64,000 bases of DNA, taken from Nocardia aurantiaca. Its GTDB lineage: Bacteria > Actinomycetota > Actinomycetes > Mycobacteriales > Mycobacteriaceae. Both the position numbers and the translations under genes were made by a program. How positions within the stretch are numbered: the stretch's first letter is position 1; each line of letters starts with the position of its first letter. Under the pieces are notes generated by a model, which saw only the letters and a program-made list of their open reading frames with translations, made no database searches and was not told the DNA's origin. Shown here in pieces: positions 8,344-16,969 of the stretch. Location of the stretch: the NCBI RefSeq assembly GCF_009708175.1, contig NZ_WMBB01000001.1, forward strand, positions 744,001 through 808,000, read 5' to 3'.

Positions 8344-8991
8344 CCCGTACCGGTTCGCGGCCATCAGGTACTTGCCCGCGTAGAAGCAGTGATTGGCACG
8401 GGCGGGCGGCAACCAGTCGCCTGGCGTGCGATCGCCCTTGTCCTCGTTGGCCTTTCCATCCACCGCGAGCAGGTTGTAGTCGACGTCGTTGGCGAAACGT
8501 ACGCGCAGTGGCAGTGGCCAGCCGGATGCGCCCAGATCCCAGGCGGCGGCCAGCGGATACACGTGATCGATCTGCACGGCCTTGGCATCGGCGCGATCGA
8601 AGGCGATGCGCTGCCCGGTGTACGGATCGTTCAACGACCCGGATACCACCACGCAACCGTTGCCGGGCCGGAAGGACACCCGCGCCAGCTGCCTGGCCAG
8701 CACGGTATTGCGGCTGTCGCAGCCGTCGTGACCGCCCGGACCGTCGTGATCATCGGTCCACGCCGGTCCGAATACACACCCCTGCCCACTGCCGCAGCCA
8801 CGTTCGTAACCGCCCGGTCGCGACCGGGCGGGCACACTGCGCACACTCGCGAGCAGGCGTTCGAGCTGGATGCGGGTGGGGCTACCCGGAGCCGGTGTCA
8901 CCTGCCCGAGGGACTCGCACCCGAGGACCATGAGCAGGACGACCACCGCGCCGAGCAGCCGGAGCAGGACGGTTCCACCCTTGAGCCACAC
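8284..8991 (-). CDS. exported HNH-family nuclease-like lipoprotein (DUF1524/GmrSD C-terminal type)
   Basis: This 235-residue protein starts with a basic-hydrophobic signal sequence ending in a lipobox-like VLGC at residues 22-25, so it is probably anchored outside the membrane. The C-terminal half has the DUF1524 HNH signature: QIDHVYPLAAAWDLGA near residue 140, the catalytic DH, then FANDVDYNLLAVDGKANEDKG and the terminal NHCFYAGKYL segment. Four cysteines in the middle region (near residues 66, 72, 90 and 109) could form disulfides. Proteins of this layout are frequent in actinobacteria. The start is a GTG. It converges on the TetR gene with a 60-base overlap of coding regions. Confidence 0.85.
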   Translation of the reverse strand: MWLKGGTVLLRLLGAVVVLLMVLGCESLGQVTPAPGSPTRIQLERLLASVRSVPARSRPGGYERGCGSGQGCVFGPAWTDDHDGPGGHDGCDSRNTVLARQLARVSFRPGNGCVVVSGSLNDPYTGQRIAFDRADAKAVQIDHVYPLAAAWDLGASGWPLPLRVRFANDVDYNLLAVDGKANEDKGDRTPGDWLPPARANHCFYAGKYLMAANRYGLPVTTADRDALGRVARACP

Positions 8992-9126
8992 GGCATTACG
9001 TGTACCGCATCCGGGGGCCCGGCAGTGCCGTCGAGCGAACTTCGCACCCTGGGGCCCTTCGTGGAAACGGGGCGTCCGCGGGAATCTCGAGGGGTTCGGG
9101 GGCGAAGCCGCTGAGAGTCCGTCCGA

Positions 9127-9489
9127 CTAGAGCCAGGCGTGTGCCAGGATGTCGTCGGCTGCGGTCTCCGACAGTTGTGGCGGAAAGCGCGTTGCCGCAA
9201 TGGAATCCACGCTCGCGCCGTCATGGCCGACCAGCCATGAGCCGCCCCGCTCCTCGCATTCGGCGATCTTGGCGAAGACGGTGAGCAGGAAAGTGATGGA
9301 GTCGTGCGGATCCGCGGTGCGGGCGAGGCGCTGCGACTCGCCGGGCCGGGACAGATCCAGCCACACCCCGGACTGTCCGTCCAGGCGCATCCCCACGATC
9401 TTCGTCGTGTCCACGAAGGTGAATTTCCGCCGTTCCCACGGAGTTGTGGGCGTGAAGCTCTGCTCGAGCACTTGGAGCAGAATCGTCAT
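9127..9489 (-). CDS. hypothetical protein
   Basis: A 120-residue soluble acidic protein that I do not recognise. It has no signal peptide or membrane segment. The N-terminal half is rich in beta-type residues (KFTFVDTTKIVGMRLDG). The start is the ATG at 9489, with GGAGG nine bases upstream; the open frame continues further upstream but without a comparable site. It is divergent from the SNF2 helicase gene across about 250 bases, and the two may share a promoter region. Composition and codon use match the neighbours, so it is probably a real gene. Confidence 0.65.
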   Translation of the reverse strand: MTILLQVLEQSFTPTTPWERRKFTFVDTTKIVGMRLDGQSGVWLDLSRPGESQRLARTADPHDSITFLLTVFAKIAECEERGGSWLVGHDGASVDSIAATRFPPQLSETAADDILAHAWL

Positions 9490-9743
9490 CTTCAACGGCC
9501 TCCCTACAGTCTCGAAAGTGCCACGGCTTCGGATCGAGTCGCGGTGGATTGTCGGGTGCGCCCCGCACTGCGCCATCCGTCGCACGACACCATCGTGCAA
9601 CGGACACAACCGACACCGACGCGAGCGGTGACCTGCGGATTTATCCAGTATGTTCCGTCTCTGATCAGAAATAAAGGGGGATCCGGCTCCGGCGAGCGCG
9701 CCGGCGCTTCGCACCCTGAAACCCGGTTGTCGGTGGTGGCTGA

Positions 9744-12584
9744 TTGGATGGGCGGATGCTGCACGGACTGTGGTCGCCGGGGTCCGGGTTGGTGCTGTGG
9801 CACGATCCGGGCGAGGACGTCACGGCCGAGGATGCGCAAGGGTTGCCGGAGCCGTTGGGCGCGATCGTTCGCGGGGCCAAGTGGCGGCATCGGGCGCAGG
9901 TGATGGTCCCGGGGGAGTACGGGGTGGAGAAGGCGCAGGTGCGGGCGCACGCGCTGGCGCCGGAGCGGGCCGCGCGGGTTCTGTTGCAGGAACTCCCGGT
10001 GGGGACGGTCGCGGGCGATCTGCGGTTTCTGGGACATGTGGCGCGCGGAGTGGACCGCTGGGTGCGGGCGGGGCGGATCGTGCCGGAGGTCCGGCGCGAT
10101 GACGGGCAGTGGTGGGTGCGGTGGCGGCTGGTCGGCGGGCAGCGGCAGCGAGCCTGGCTGGCGGAGCTGGCCGTGGCCATGCCGGCCGCGTTGCAGGTGG
10201 CGGGGCGGCCCGCCGAGCTGCTGGAGAACCTCGCCGGGGAACTGGCCGATCCGATCGCGCGCATGCGCATTCCGGAAGGGACGGACGCGGAGCCGGGGTC
10301 GCATCCATTGCTGACCGCGCTGCTCGGGGCCACCCCGTTGGAGACCGGATCGCATCGGCTGGCGTCGGTGCTGGACGACTGGCGGACCAGTCTCACCGCG
10401 GACGAGCCGGAACTGGTGCTGCGGCTGCTGGAACCGGACGGTGAGGAGCCGGGCGAGCTGTGGCGGCTCGAGGTGTGCCTGCGCGACGAAGGCGAAGCGC
10501 CGCAACCGGTTTCGCTAGCGGGTGATCCGCAGATCATGCGGATTGCGGGGGAGAAGCTGGCGGCGGCCAAACAGGCGTATCCGCGGCTGCGGGACCTGCC
10601 CGGCGATGCCCGCAGCATGGATCTGTTCCTGCCCACCGAGGTGGTCATGGATCTGGTCGCGCACGGGGCGAACGCGCTGCGCGCGGCGGGGGTGCGGCTG
10701 CTGCTGCCGCGGGCTTGGCGGGTCGCCGCGCCCACGATGAAACTGCGGGTGCAGAGCCCGGCTGCCACCGAAACCGCGGTCGGGCTCGAGGGTTTGGTGT
10801 CTTTCCGGTGGGAGCTGGCGCTCGGCGATACCGTACTGACGCCCGCCGAGATGTCGCGGCTGGTGGACGCGAAATCGGATCTGGTGCGGCTGCGGGGGGA
10901 GTGGGTGCAGGCCGATCACCGCATGCTGGCCGCCGCGGCCGACTACGTCTCGGGTCGCACCGACGAGACCGAGACCACGATCGGCGGCCTGTTCGCGGAG
11001 CTGTCCGCGCATCCCGTGATCGGGGTGCCGCTGGAGGAGGTCGCCGCGACCGGTTGGGCCGCGGAGCTTTTCGACGGCGAGCGGAATATCGAACCCGTGC
11101 CGCACCCGGTCGGATTGAAGGCACAGCTGCGGCCGTATCAGCAGCGCGGGCTGACCTGGCTGGCGACCATGAGCAGACTCGGATGCGGTGCGATCCTGGC
11201 CGACGACATGGGTCTCGGCAAGACGGTGCAAGTGCTGGCCCTGCTGGTGCACGAGCGTGAAACAGCGGATGCCGCGATCGACTCCGTGAAGATCGGGCCG
11301 ACGCTGCTGGTGTGTCCGATGTCGGTGGTCGGCAACTGGCAGCGCGAAGCCGAACGGTTCGCCCCGGATCTGCGCGTGCTGGTGCATCACGGAGCCGGCC
11401 GCCGCCGCGGCGCGGAGTTGGCTGCGGCGGTGGCGAATTCGGATCTGGTGATCACCACCTACGCGCTGCTGGCCCGGGATGTCGAGGACCTGAAGCGGCC
11501 GGACTGGCGCCGGACCGTCCTGGACGAAGCCCAGCACATCAAGAACGCCGCGACCCGGCAGGCGCGGGCGGCGCGGCTGGTTCCCGCGCGACACCGCTTG
11601 GCGCTCACCGGAACCCCGGTGGAGAATCGGCTCGAGGAACTGCGCTCGATCCTGGATTTCGCCAATCCCAAGCTGCTGGGCAAGCCCGCGGAGTTCCACG
11701 CCCGCTTCGCGGTGCCGATCGAGCGCGAGCACGACGAGAACGCCGTCACCCGCCTGCGCGCCATCACCTCGCCGTTCGTGCTGCGACGTGTCAAGACCGA
11801 TCCGGCGGTGATCTCGGATCTTCCGGAGAAGATCGAGATGACGGTGCGGGCCAATCTCACCGTGGAGCAGGCCGCGTTGTATCAGGCGGTGCTGGACGAT
11901 ATGTCGGCCAAACTGAAGGCCGCGGAGGGCATGGAGCGCAAGGGCGCGGTGCTGGCCGCGCTGACCCGGCTCAAGCAGGTGTGCAACCATCCCGCGCATT
12001 TCCTCAACGACGGGTCGGCCTTGCTGCGGCGCGGACATCACCGGTCCGGGAAGCTGGCGCTGGTGGAGGACATTCTGGAGGCGGTGATCGCCGACGGCGA
12101 GCGGGCGCTGCTGTTCACGCAGTTCGCGGAGTTCGGAAACCTGCTGGCGCCGTTTCTGTCCGAGCGTTTCGGGGCGGAGGTGCCGTTCCTGCATGGCGGG
12201 GTGAGCAAGCGGCGCCGCGACGGTATGGTCACCCGCTTCCAGGAGGAGGACGGCGCGCCGCTCATGCTGTTGTCGCTCAAGGCCGGCGGCACCGGCCTCA
12301 ACCTGACCGCCGCCAATCACGTGGTGCACCTGGACCGCTGGTGGAATCCGGCGGTCGAGAACCAGGCCACCGACCGCGCGTTCCGGATCGGTCAGCGCCG
12401 CGACGTCCAGGTCCGCAAGCTGATCTGCGTCGACACCATCGAGGAGCGGGTGGACGACATGCTGAAGGGCAAGAGCCACCTCGCGGACCTCACCGTCGGC
12501 TCCGGCGAGAAATGGATCACCGAACTCGGTGACGATGAGTTGCGCGAGCTGTTCGCGCTGGGATCGGAGGCGGTCGGTGAATGA
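9744..12584 (+). CDS. SNF2-family DEAD/DEAH-box helicase (HelZ-like)
   Basis: A 946-residue Swi2/Snf2 ATPase. Residues 1 to about 430 form a long N-terminal region typical of bacterial SNF2 proteins, with no known enzymatic motif. The motor follows: motif I DDMGLGKT near 487, motif II DEAQH near 593, motif III LTGTPVENRLEEL near 627, then motif V-VI GGTGLNLTAANHVVHLD and QATDRAFRIGQ near 850-885. Such motors translocate on duplex DNA and remodel protein-DNA complexes. The start is the ATG at 9744; an in-frame ATG four codons later is equally possible. AAAGGGGG lies further upstream. A SWIM zinc-finger gene follows after 75 bases, so they are probably one operon. Confidence 0.92.
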   Translation: MDGRMLHGLWSPGSGLVLWHDPGEDVTAEDAQGLPEPLGAIVRGAKWRHRAQVMVPGEYGVEKAQVRAHALAPERAARVLLQELPVGTVAGDLRFLGHVARGVDRWVRAGRIVPEVRRDDGQWWVRWRLVGGQRQRAWLAELAVAMPAALQVAGRPAELLENLAGELADPIARMRIPEGTDAEPGSHPLLTALLGATPLETGSHRLASVLDDWRTSLTADEPELVLRLLEPDGEEPGELWRLEVCLRDEGEAPQPVSLAGDPQIMRIAGEKLAAAKQAYPRLRDLPGDARSMDLFLPTEVVMDLVAHGANALRAAGVRLLLPRAWRVAAPTMKLRVQSPAATETAVGLEGLVSFRWELALGDTVLTPAEMSRLVDAKSDLVRLRGEWVQADHRMLAAAADYVSGRTDETETTIGGLFAELSAHPVIGVPLEEVAATGWAAELFDGERNIEPVPHPVGLKAQLRPYQQRGLTWLATMSRLGCGAILADDMGLGKTVQVLALLVHERETADAAIDSVKIGPTLLVCPMSVVGNWQREAERFAPDLRVLVHHGAGRRRGAELAAAVANSDLVITTYALLARDVEDLKRPDWRRTVLDEAQHIKNAATRQARAARLVPARHRLALTGTPVENRLEELRSILDFANPKLLGKPAEFHARFAVPIEREHDENAVTRLRAITSPFVLRRVKTDPAVISDLPEKIEMTVRANLTVEQAALYQAVLDDMSAKLKAAEGMERKGAVLAALTRLKQVCNHPAHFLNDGSALLRRGHHRSGKLALVEDILEAVIADGERALLFTQFAEFGNLLAPFLSERFGAEVPFLHGGVSKRRRDGMVTRFQEEDGAPLMLLSLKAGGTGLNLTAANHVVHLDRWWNPAVENQATDRAFRIGQRRDVQVRKLICVDTIEERVDDMLKGKSHLADLTVGSGEKWITELGDDELRELFALGSEAVGE

Positions 12585-12659
12585 CACGCCGCCCTTGCCT
12601 CGGGCCGGTGGTGGATCGACGCCCGCCGAATCGGTCGGATCCGTGGGGAGGACGAATTC

Positions 12660-13430
12660 ATGAACACGTATATCGATTTCAGCGAGTTCGGTGATCGGCG
12701 GCCGGTGCGAGGCGGCGTGCGGGCGCGCAGCCGGCGCGGCGCCGCGTTCGCCCGAACCTGGTGGGGCCGTTCGTTTCTGGAGTCCGTCGAGCATGTCGCG
12801 GACGCGGGCCGCCTCGCCCGGGGTCGCTCCTATGCCCGCACGGGTCAGGTCGTGAACTACCGCCTCGAGCCGGGCATCGTGAGCGCGGAAGTGCAAGGCA
12901 GCCAACCTCGCCCGTTCATCTCGGTGCTGGCCCTGCGTCAGCTGCGCGACGACCGCCTCGAGGAACTGGTGGACCTGGTCCGCGCCACCCCCGGCATGCT
13001 GGGCGAGATCGCCGCCGGCACCCTGCCTCGGGCCCTCGGCCCGCTGCTGCTCCCCACGACCGTGTCGGAGCTCGATTTCTCGTGCAGCTGCCCGGATTCC
13101 GGCTGGCCGTGCAAGCACACGGCGGCCGTCTGCTATGTCATCGCCGAACGCCTCGATGAGCGCCCGAGCGAACTCCTCACCCTGCGCGGCATCGAGTTGG
13201 ACGCCCTCATCGGCAGCGTCCAGCGTATCGGCCCGCCCACCGAATCCACCGATCTCTACGGCGACGACGCAGCTCTCCCGAATCTTCCGGAGCCCGAATT
13301 CAGCCCGGCCCCGGACGATCTCGACGCCGTCCTGCTTCGACAGGCGCTCCGCATGACGGCCGAAGATGAGCAGTCCGTCGCCGCCGCACTCCGCCAACTC
13401 CGCGCCCTCTACCGCTCCTCGAGCACCTGA
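12660..13430 (+). CDS. SWIM zinc-finger protein, partner of the SNF2 helicase
   Basis: 256 residues. The SWIM motif, CxCx(n)CxH, is at about residues 141-152 (CSCPDSGWPCKH), preceded by the usual beta strand. The N-terminus has the conserved AFARTWWGRSFLESVE segment seen in bacterial SWIM proteins that sit beside SNF2 genes. SWIM domains bind DNA or proteins; there is no catalytic motif here. A GGGGAGGACG site lies before the ATG. The tail (residues 190-256) is acidic and proline-rich. The role is unknown, but the tight pairing with the helicase suggests they act together on DNA. Confidence 0.88.
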   Translation: MNTYIDFSEFGDRRPVRGGVRARSRRGAAFARTWWGRSFLESVEHVADAGRLARGRSYARTGQVVNYRLEPGIVSAEVQGSQPRPFISVLALRQLRDDRLEELVDLVRATPGMLGEIAAGTLPRALGPLLLPTTVSELDFSCSCPDSGWPCKHTAAVCYVIAERLDERPSELLTLRGIELDALIGSVQRIGPPTESTDLYGDDAALPNLPEPEFSPAPDDLDAVLLRQALRMTAEDEQSVAAALRQLRALYRSSST

Positions 13431-13732
13431 GCGCCCGATTCGCGGCCTGTTGCGGCAGCCGCTTTCGCCGACAGCGCTGACCTCGCGCCGCCACCGCTTC
13501 GGCCGATCGCTATCGCCTCGGCCATCAGATCCACTCCGTGACCGCCATCGGCCGTCCGGCCCCCGTGGATTTCCGCCACCGGGGTGAGTCGCCGGTCCGC
13601 AGGCCCGGCAACGGCGAGCCGCGCATCGTGTCGCCGTCGCGGACGGCTCGAATCCTCCCGGACAGCGCCGAGTGAGCGCCCGTGCGCACGGGAGCGTCGG
13701 CCGTGGCTGCCGTGCCGTGCGGTGCGGGAGGA
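13431..13732. other. 302-base gap between convergent genes
   Basis: No convincing gene. It contains a perfect 14-base palindrome CCCGTGCGCACGGG at about 13679-13692 that could serve as part of a termination structure between the SWIM gene and the convergent monooxygenase. The rest is proline/arginine-codon-like GC-rich sequence without a supported start or ribosome site. Confidence 0.5.
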
Positions 13733-15268
13733 TCAGGCGGTGGCGGTGCGGGCTGTCGGGTGGCGGGTGGCGCGGTGTTCGTCGAGGGATGCGAAGCGGT
13801 AGTCTTTCAGGTCGAAATGCGCGGCGCGCCAAGCGGCTTCGGGGGTGCTCATGGCGCGCAGGGGGACATCACCGTTCTTGTCGAAGTAGTAGGAGTTGGC
13901 GAGAGCGCAGCTGTCCTGCCAGAAGACCTGCGTGCCGCGACGGGAGAGCATTTCCTGGAAGTAGCGGTCATTGGCCTCGGGGGTGACCTCGATGCGGGTG
14001 GCGGCGCGGCGGCGGGCATTGCGGAGCAGGCGCAGGATGTGGGTGGTCTGCATCTCGATGAGCGTGAAATAGGACGCGCCGTTGTAGCCGTAGGGGCCGA
14101 TGATGGTGAAGAAGTTGGGGAAGCCGGGCACGCTGACGCCCTCGTAGGCCTGCAGGCGGTGGGTGTCCCACCAGTCCTCGAGGCGCACGCCGCCGCTGCC
14201 GTGCACATCGAAGGTGGGCATATTGCCGGACTCCATGACCTTGAAGCCGGTGGCCATGATGAGCACGTCGACCCGGTGGTGGCGGTCGGCGGTGCGCAAG
14301 CCATTGGCCGTGATCTCGGTGATGGGATCGGTTTCCAGCGTGACGTTCTCGCGGTTGAAGGTCTTCAGGTAGTCGTTGGAGAACGACGGCCGTTTGCAGC
14401 CGAGCGCGTACTTCGGCGTGAGCTGCTCGCGCACGACCGGATCGTGCACCTGGTCGCGCAGGTGTGCCAGCCCGGTGCGCTCGCCGAGCTTCACCACCGG
14501 CAGCACCTTGTAGTAGTGCGCCGAGAGCGGGAAGGTGAGCTCCACGAACGCCTGGCTGAGCCAGCGGGTGAGGAACTGTCCGCCGGGCAGCCGCATGAGC
14601 GCCCGTGCGACGGGCGGCATGGGCGCGTCCGGCCGGGGCAGGCACCAGATCGGAGTGCGCTGGAACACAACGAGTTCCGATACCTCGGGCGCGATCTCGG
14701 GAATGATCTGGATGGCCGAGGCCCCGGTGCCGATGATGCCGACCCGCTTGCCACGCAGATCGATGCCGTGATCCCAGCGCGCCGTGTGCATCATCGTGCC
14801 CCGGAACCGTTCCGCGCCCGGAATATCCGGCAGTTTGGGCCGGGTCAGCACCCCGGTCGCGCCGATCAGGTATCGGCAGGTGAGCGCGTCCCCGTCGGTG
14901 GTGCGCACCCGCCACAGATGCAGCGCGTCGTCGAAGTCGGCGCGGGCGATGGTGGTGCCGAACCGGATCCGCGGTCGCAGGCCGTACTTCCGCACACAGT
15001 ACTCGGCGTACGCCTTCAGTTCCCGTCCGGGCGCGTACACCCGCGACCAGGACCGTCGCTGCTCGAACGAGTACTGGTAGCTGAACGACGGAATGTCCAC
15101 GGCGATACCCGGATAGGTGTTCCAGTGCCAGGTGCCGCCGACGCCGTCGGCCTCGTCGATCATGACGAAGTCGTCGAATCCGGCCTTGCGCAGGGCGATC
15201 GCGGTCCCGATGCCGGAGAATCCCGCACCCACAATGACGACCTCGTGGTCGACGACGGTATGTGTCAC
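13733..15268 (-). CDS. FAD-dependent Baeyer-Villiger-type monooxygenase
   Basis: A 511-residue flavoprotein monooxygenase. Features in order: FAD-binding GAGFSGIG at about residues 12-19; the GGTWHWNTYPGIAVDIPS segment; the Baeyer-Villiger fingerprint FRGTMMHTARWD near 160; the NADPH-binding GIIGTGASAIQI near 185; and a C-terminal ATGFKVMESG. These enzymes insert oxygen into ketones using NADPH and O2. The GTG at 15268 is chosen: it overlaps the upstream stop as GTGA, and the FAD motif sits at the expected distance. It is the last of four overlapping or close genes (SDR, diiron protein, truncated relative, this). It resembles mycobacterial MymA/EtaA-like enzymes. The physiological substrate is unknown. 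Confidence 0.92.
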   Translation of the reverse strand: MTHTVVDHEVVIVGAGFSGIGTAIALRKAGFDDFVMIDEADGVGGTWHWNTYPGIAVDIPSFSYQYSFEQRRSWSRVYAPGRELKAYAEYCVRKYGLRPRIRFGTTIARADFDDALHLWRVRTTDGDALTCRYLIGATGVLTRPKLPDIPGAERFRGTMMHTARWDHGIDLRGKRVGIIGTGASAIQIIPEIAPEVSELVVFQRTPIWCLPRPDAPMPPVARALMRLPGGQFLTRWLSQAFVELTFPLSAHYYKVLPVVKLGERTGLAHLRDQVHDPVVREQLTPKYALGCKRPSFSNDYLKTFNRENVTLETDPITEITANGLRTADRHHRVDVLIMATGFKVMESGNMPTFDVHGSGGVRLEDWWDTHRLQAYEGVSVPGFPNFFTIIGPYGYNGASYFTLIEMQTTHILRLLRNARRRAATRIEVTPEANDRYFQEMLSRRGTQVFWQDSCALANSYYFDKNGDVPLRAMSTPEAAWRAAHFDLKDYRFASLDEHRATRHPTARTATA

Positions 15269-16026
15269 GATGCGTCCTCCGCGTAGATGATGCAGTCCAC
15301 TTGATGCTCGACCCCGTCCACGGTCCGTATGCCGAGCGGCGCGAGCCGGGCGATGGGCCAGCTGATGAGGCGGCAGTTCGGCTGCCGCAGGGCCCGGTAG
15401 TAGCGACTGTGCACCCGCACCGCGGCGGGCCGATCGGGTGTCAGCTGCCGTCGCTCCCACGAATCCCCGACCTGCGCCCGCAGATTCACCGCGGCGGCCT
15501 GTCGCAGCGCCTGCCGCCCGCACCAGCGCAGCAGGTCCAGCCCAGAATCGCCGACGGCGACGAGAATCGGTCGCCGCGCTGGTTTCCGGGGCGAGAGACC
15601 TTGCCGCACCGAGGATTCGACCGTCAGTGGGCTGGGGCGCGGGGCGGTGCCCGCGCCGACCGGGTGCGACGGGGCGGACGCCGCCGTGTGGTTGGCCGAT
15701 CCGGACGGGGCTTCGGGCAGGGACGGCGCGGAGTGGGCGGGCAGCGACCCGAGGAAGTCGGCGGGCAATCGGCCGAGCAGCAGCCGCGCTCCCGGGAGCG
15801 GCGGGATGGGCAGGATCCAGACCGGATCATGGTGGAAGACGGTCACTCTGCGGGCCCGGGCGACGACGGGCGGAACCACCCTGGCCAGTGCCGCGCCGCC
15901 GCCGACGACCGCGACGTGCAGGTGGTCCAGCTCCTGCTGGTCCCGCCAACGGGTGCAATGGATTTGCGGACCGGTGTAGGCGTCGCGGGTTCTGCCCGGG
16001 TCGCTCCGGCGGATCGGCGCGGTCAT
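15265..16026 (-). CDS. truncated monooxygenase-like protein lacking the FAD domain
   Basis: 253 residues with a single nucleotide-binding motif, HVAVVGGGAALARVVPPV near residue 36, followed by VTVFHHDPVWILP. This matches the NADPH-binding half of Baeyer-Villiger monooxygenases (compare GIIGTGASAIQI then VVFQRTPIWCLP in the next gene). The C-terminal 50 residues also parallel the region before the ATGF motif. The N-terminal FAD GxGxxG domain and the FxGxxxHxxxW fingerprint are absent, and the expected long middle region is replaced by a Pro/Ala/Ser-rich linker (about 95-150). It overlaps the diiron gene (ATGA) and the full monooxygenase (GTGA), so it is a maintained, translationally coupled gene rather than random debris. 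Confidence 0.8.
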   Translation of the reverse strand: MTAPIRRSDPGRTRDAYTGPQIHCTRWRDQQELDHLHVAVVGGGAALARVVPPVVARARRVTVFHHDPVWILPIPPLPGARLLLGRLPADFLGSLPAHSAPSLPEAPSGSANHTAASAPSHPVGAGTAPRPSPLTVESSVRQGLSPRKPARRPILVAVGDSGLDLLRWCGRQALRQAAAVNLRAQVGDSWERRQLTPDRPAAVRVHSRYYRALRQPNCRLISWPIARLAPLGIRTVDGVEHQVDCIIYAEDAS

Positions 16027-16946
16027 TTCGCCACCGGCTCGTAGGTCAGGGCCTTGGACCAGGACGGTGCGTGGCGCAGCGCGCGCACGGGGAAGTGGTC
16101 GATGGCCCTGTTCAGCGCGTCGTTGATGCCTTGGATCGGCTGCCAGTGGTTGATGGTGGCCATGCCGTGCAGGCGAACCACGTGGTAGAGCGGCACGCGC
16201 TTGATGTCAGGGCTGCGGTCACCGGCTTTCTCATAGCGCCGCACGGCATTCCACAGCTTCTCCTCGTCCAGCCCCATTGCCATGATGTTGGCGGACATGC
16301 GTGACAGCAGCGGCGTATAGAGCAGCGCGCCCAGCAGGAGGGTGGGGCGCAGCGCGAAACCGGCGGTCTCGATGGCGATTCGCCGCAGCGGCCCTGCCCC
16401 GAGCTGCTCGAGCACCTGGAAGCCGACCGCCAGATGCCGGGACTCGTCGCTGTTGATGTGCCGGAACACCTCGTGGCACAGCGGATCCCGCACCTCGTCC
16501 AGCAGGAATTTCACCAGCGCGCCGTCGAGGGCGCATTCCAGTGAGGGAATCACCGTGCCCAGCACCGGCAGCGACAGTCCGTCCCCGTACCGGTCCAGCC
16601 ATTCGATGACGAGCCGGATGTTCTTGTTGGGCACCGGCATCGCGTCGCCGTCGAGCATGCCCCAGCGACGCATGAGCGCCAGTTCGGCATTGGCGTGCTT
16701 CTGCTCCTCGGCGTGGAAGTACCGGTAGATCTCCTTGAGCGGTCCGTCCGGGGCTCGCAGCGTGAGCGCCGCGAACCCGCGCGCGCCTACGTGCTCGATC
16801 CACACCAGATCGGCCATGAAGGTCGTCAGCGCGGGCCGCTGCTCCTCGGTGATGAGTTCGGCTCCCGGTGCGCCCCAGTCGACATCGGCCAGCGCCCACT
16901 GCCGATCCTGGATGACACCGAGCATGTCGGAATACGCGAACGCCAT
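16023..16946 (-). CDS. ferritin-like diiron protein (putative oxygenase/desaturase-type)
   Basis: 307 residues, mostly helical, with two carboxylate/His motifs of the ferritin-like diiron class: EEQKHAN near residue 80 and DESRHLAVG near 171, each of the ExxH type, plus additional glutamates upstream in each helix pair (WIEHVGARG near 49 and the ECALDG region near 135). Proteins of this kind in actinobacteria act as hydroxylases or desaturases or as metal-binding reductase-like partners. Two hydrophobic stretches (TLLLGALLYTPLL) may associate with membrane. Its stop overlaps the next gene start. It sits in an operon with an SDR and two monooxygenase-type genes, which suggests one oxidative pathway. 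Confidence 0.75.
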   Translation of the reverse strand: MAFAYSDMLGVIQDRQWALADVDWGAPGAELITEEQRPALTTFMADLVWIEHVGARGFAALTLRAPDGPLKEIYRYFHAEEQKHANAELALMRRWGMLDGDAMPVPNKNIRLVIEWLDRYGDGLSLPVLGTVIPSLECALDGALVKFLLDEVRDPLCHEVFRHINSDESRHLAVGFQVLEQLGAGPLRRIAIETAGFALRPTLLLGALLYTPLLSRMSANIMAMGLDEEKLWNAVRRYEKAGDRSPDIKRVPLYHVVRLHGMATINHWQPIQGINDALNRAIDHFPVRALRHAPSWSKALTYEPVAK

Positions 16947-16969
16947 TGTTCAACTCCTTGCCGCTGTGG

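Noticed and set aside
10515..13832. An 1105-codon frame antisense to the SNF2 and SWIM genes
   Set aside because: Low-complexity Arg/His/Gly-rich translation without motifs; the plus strand encodes complete helicase motifs.
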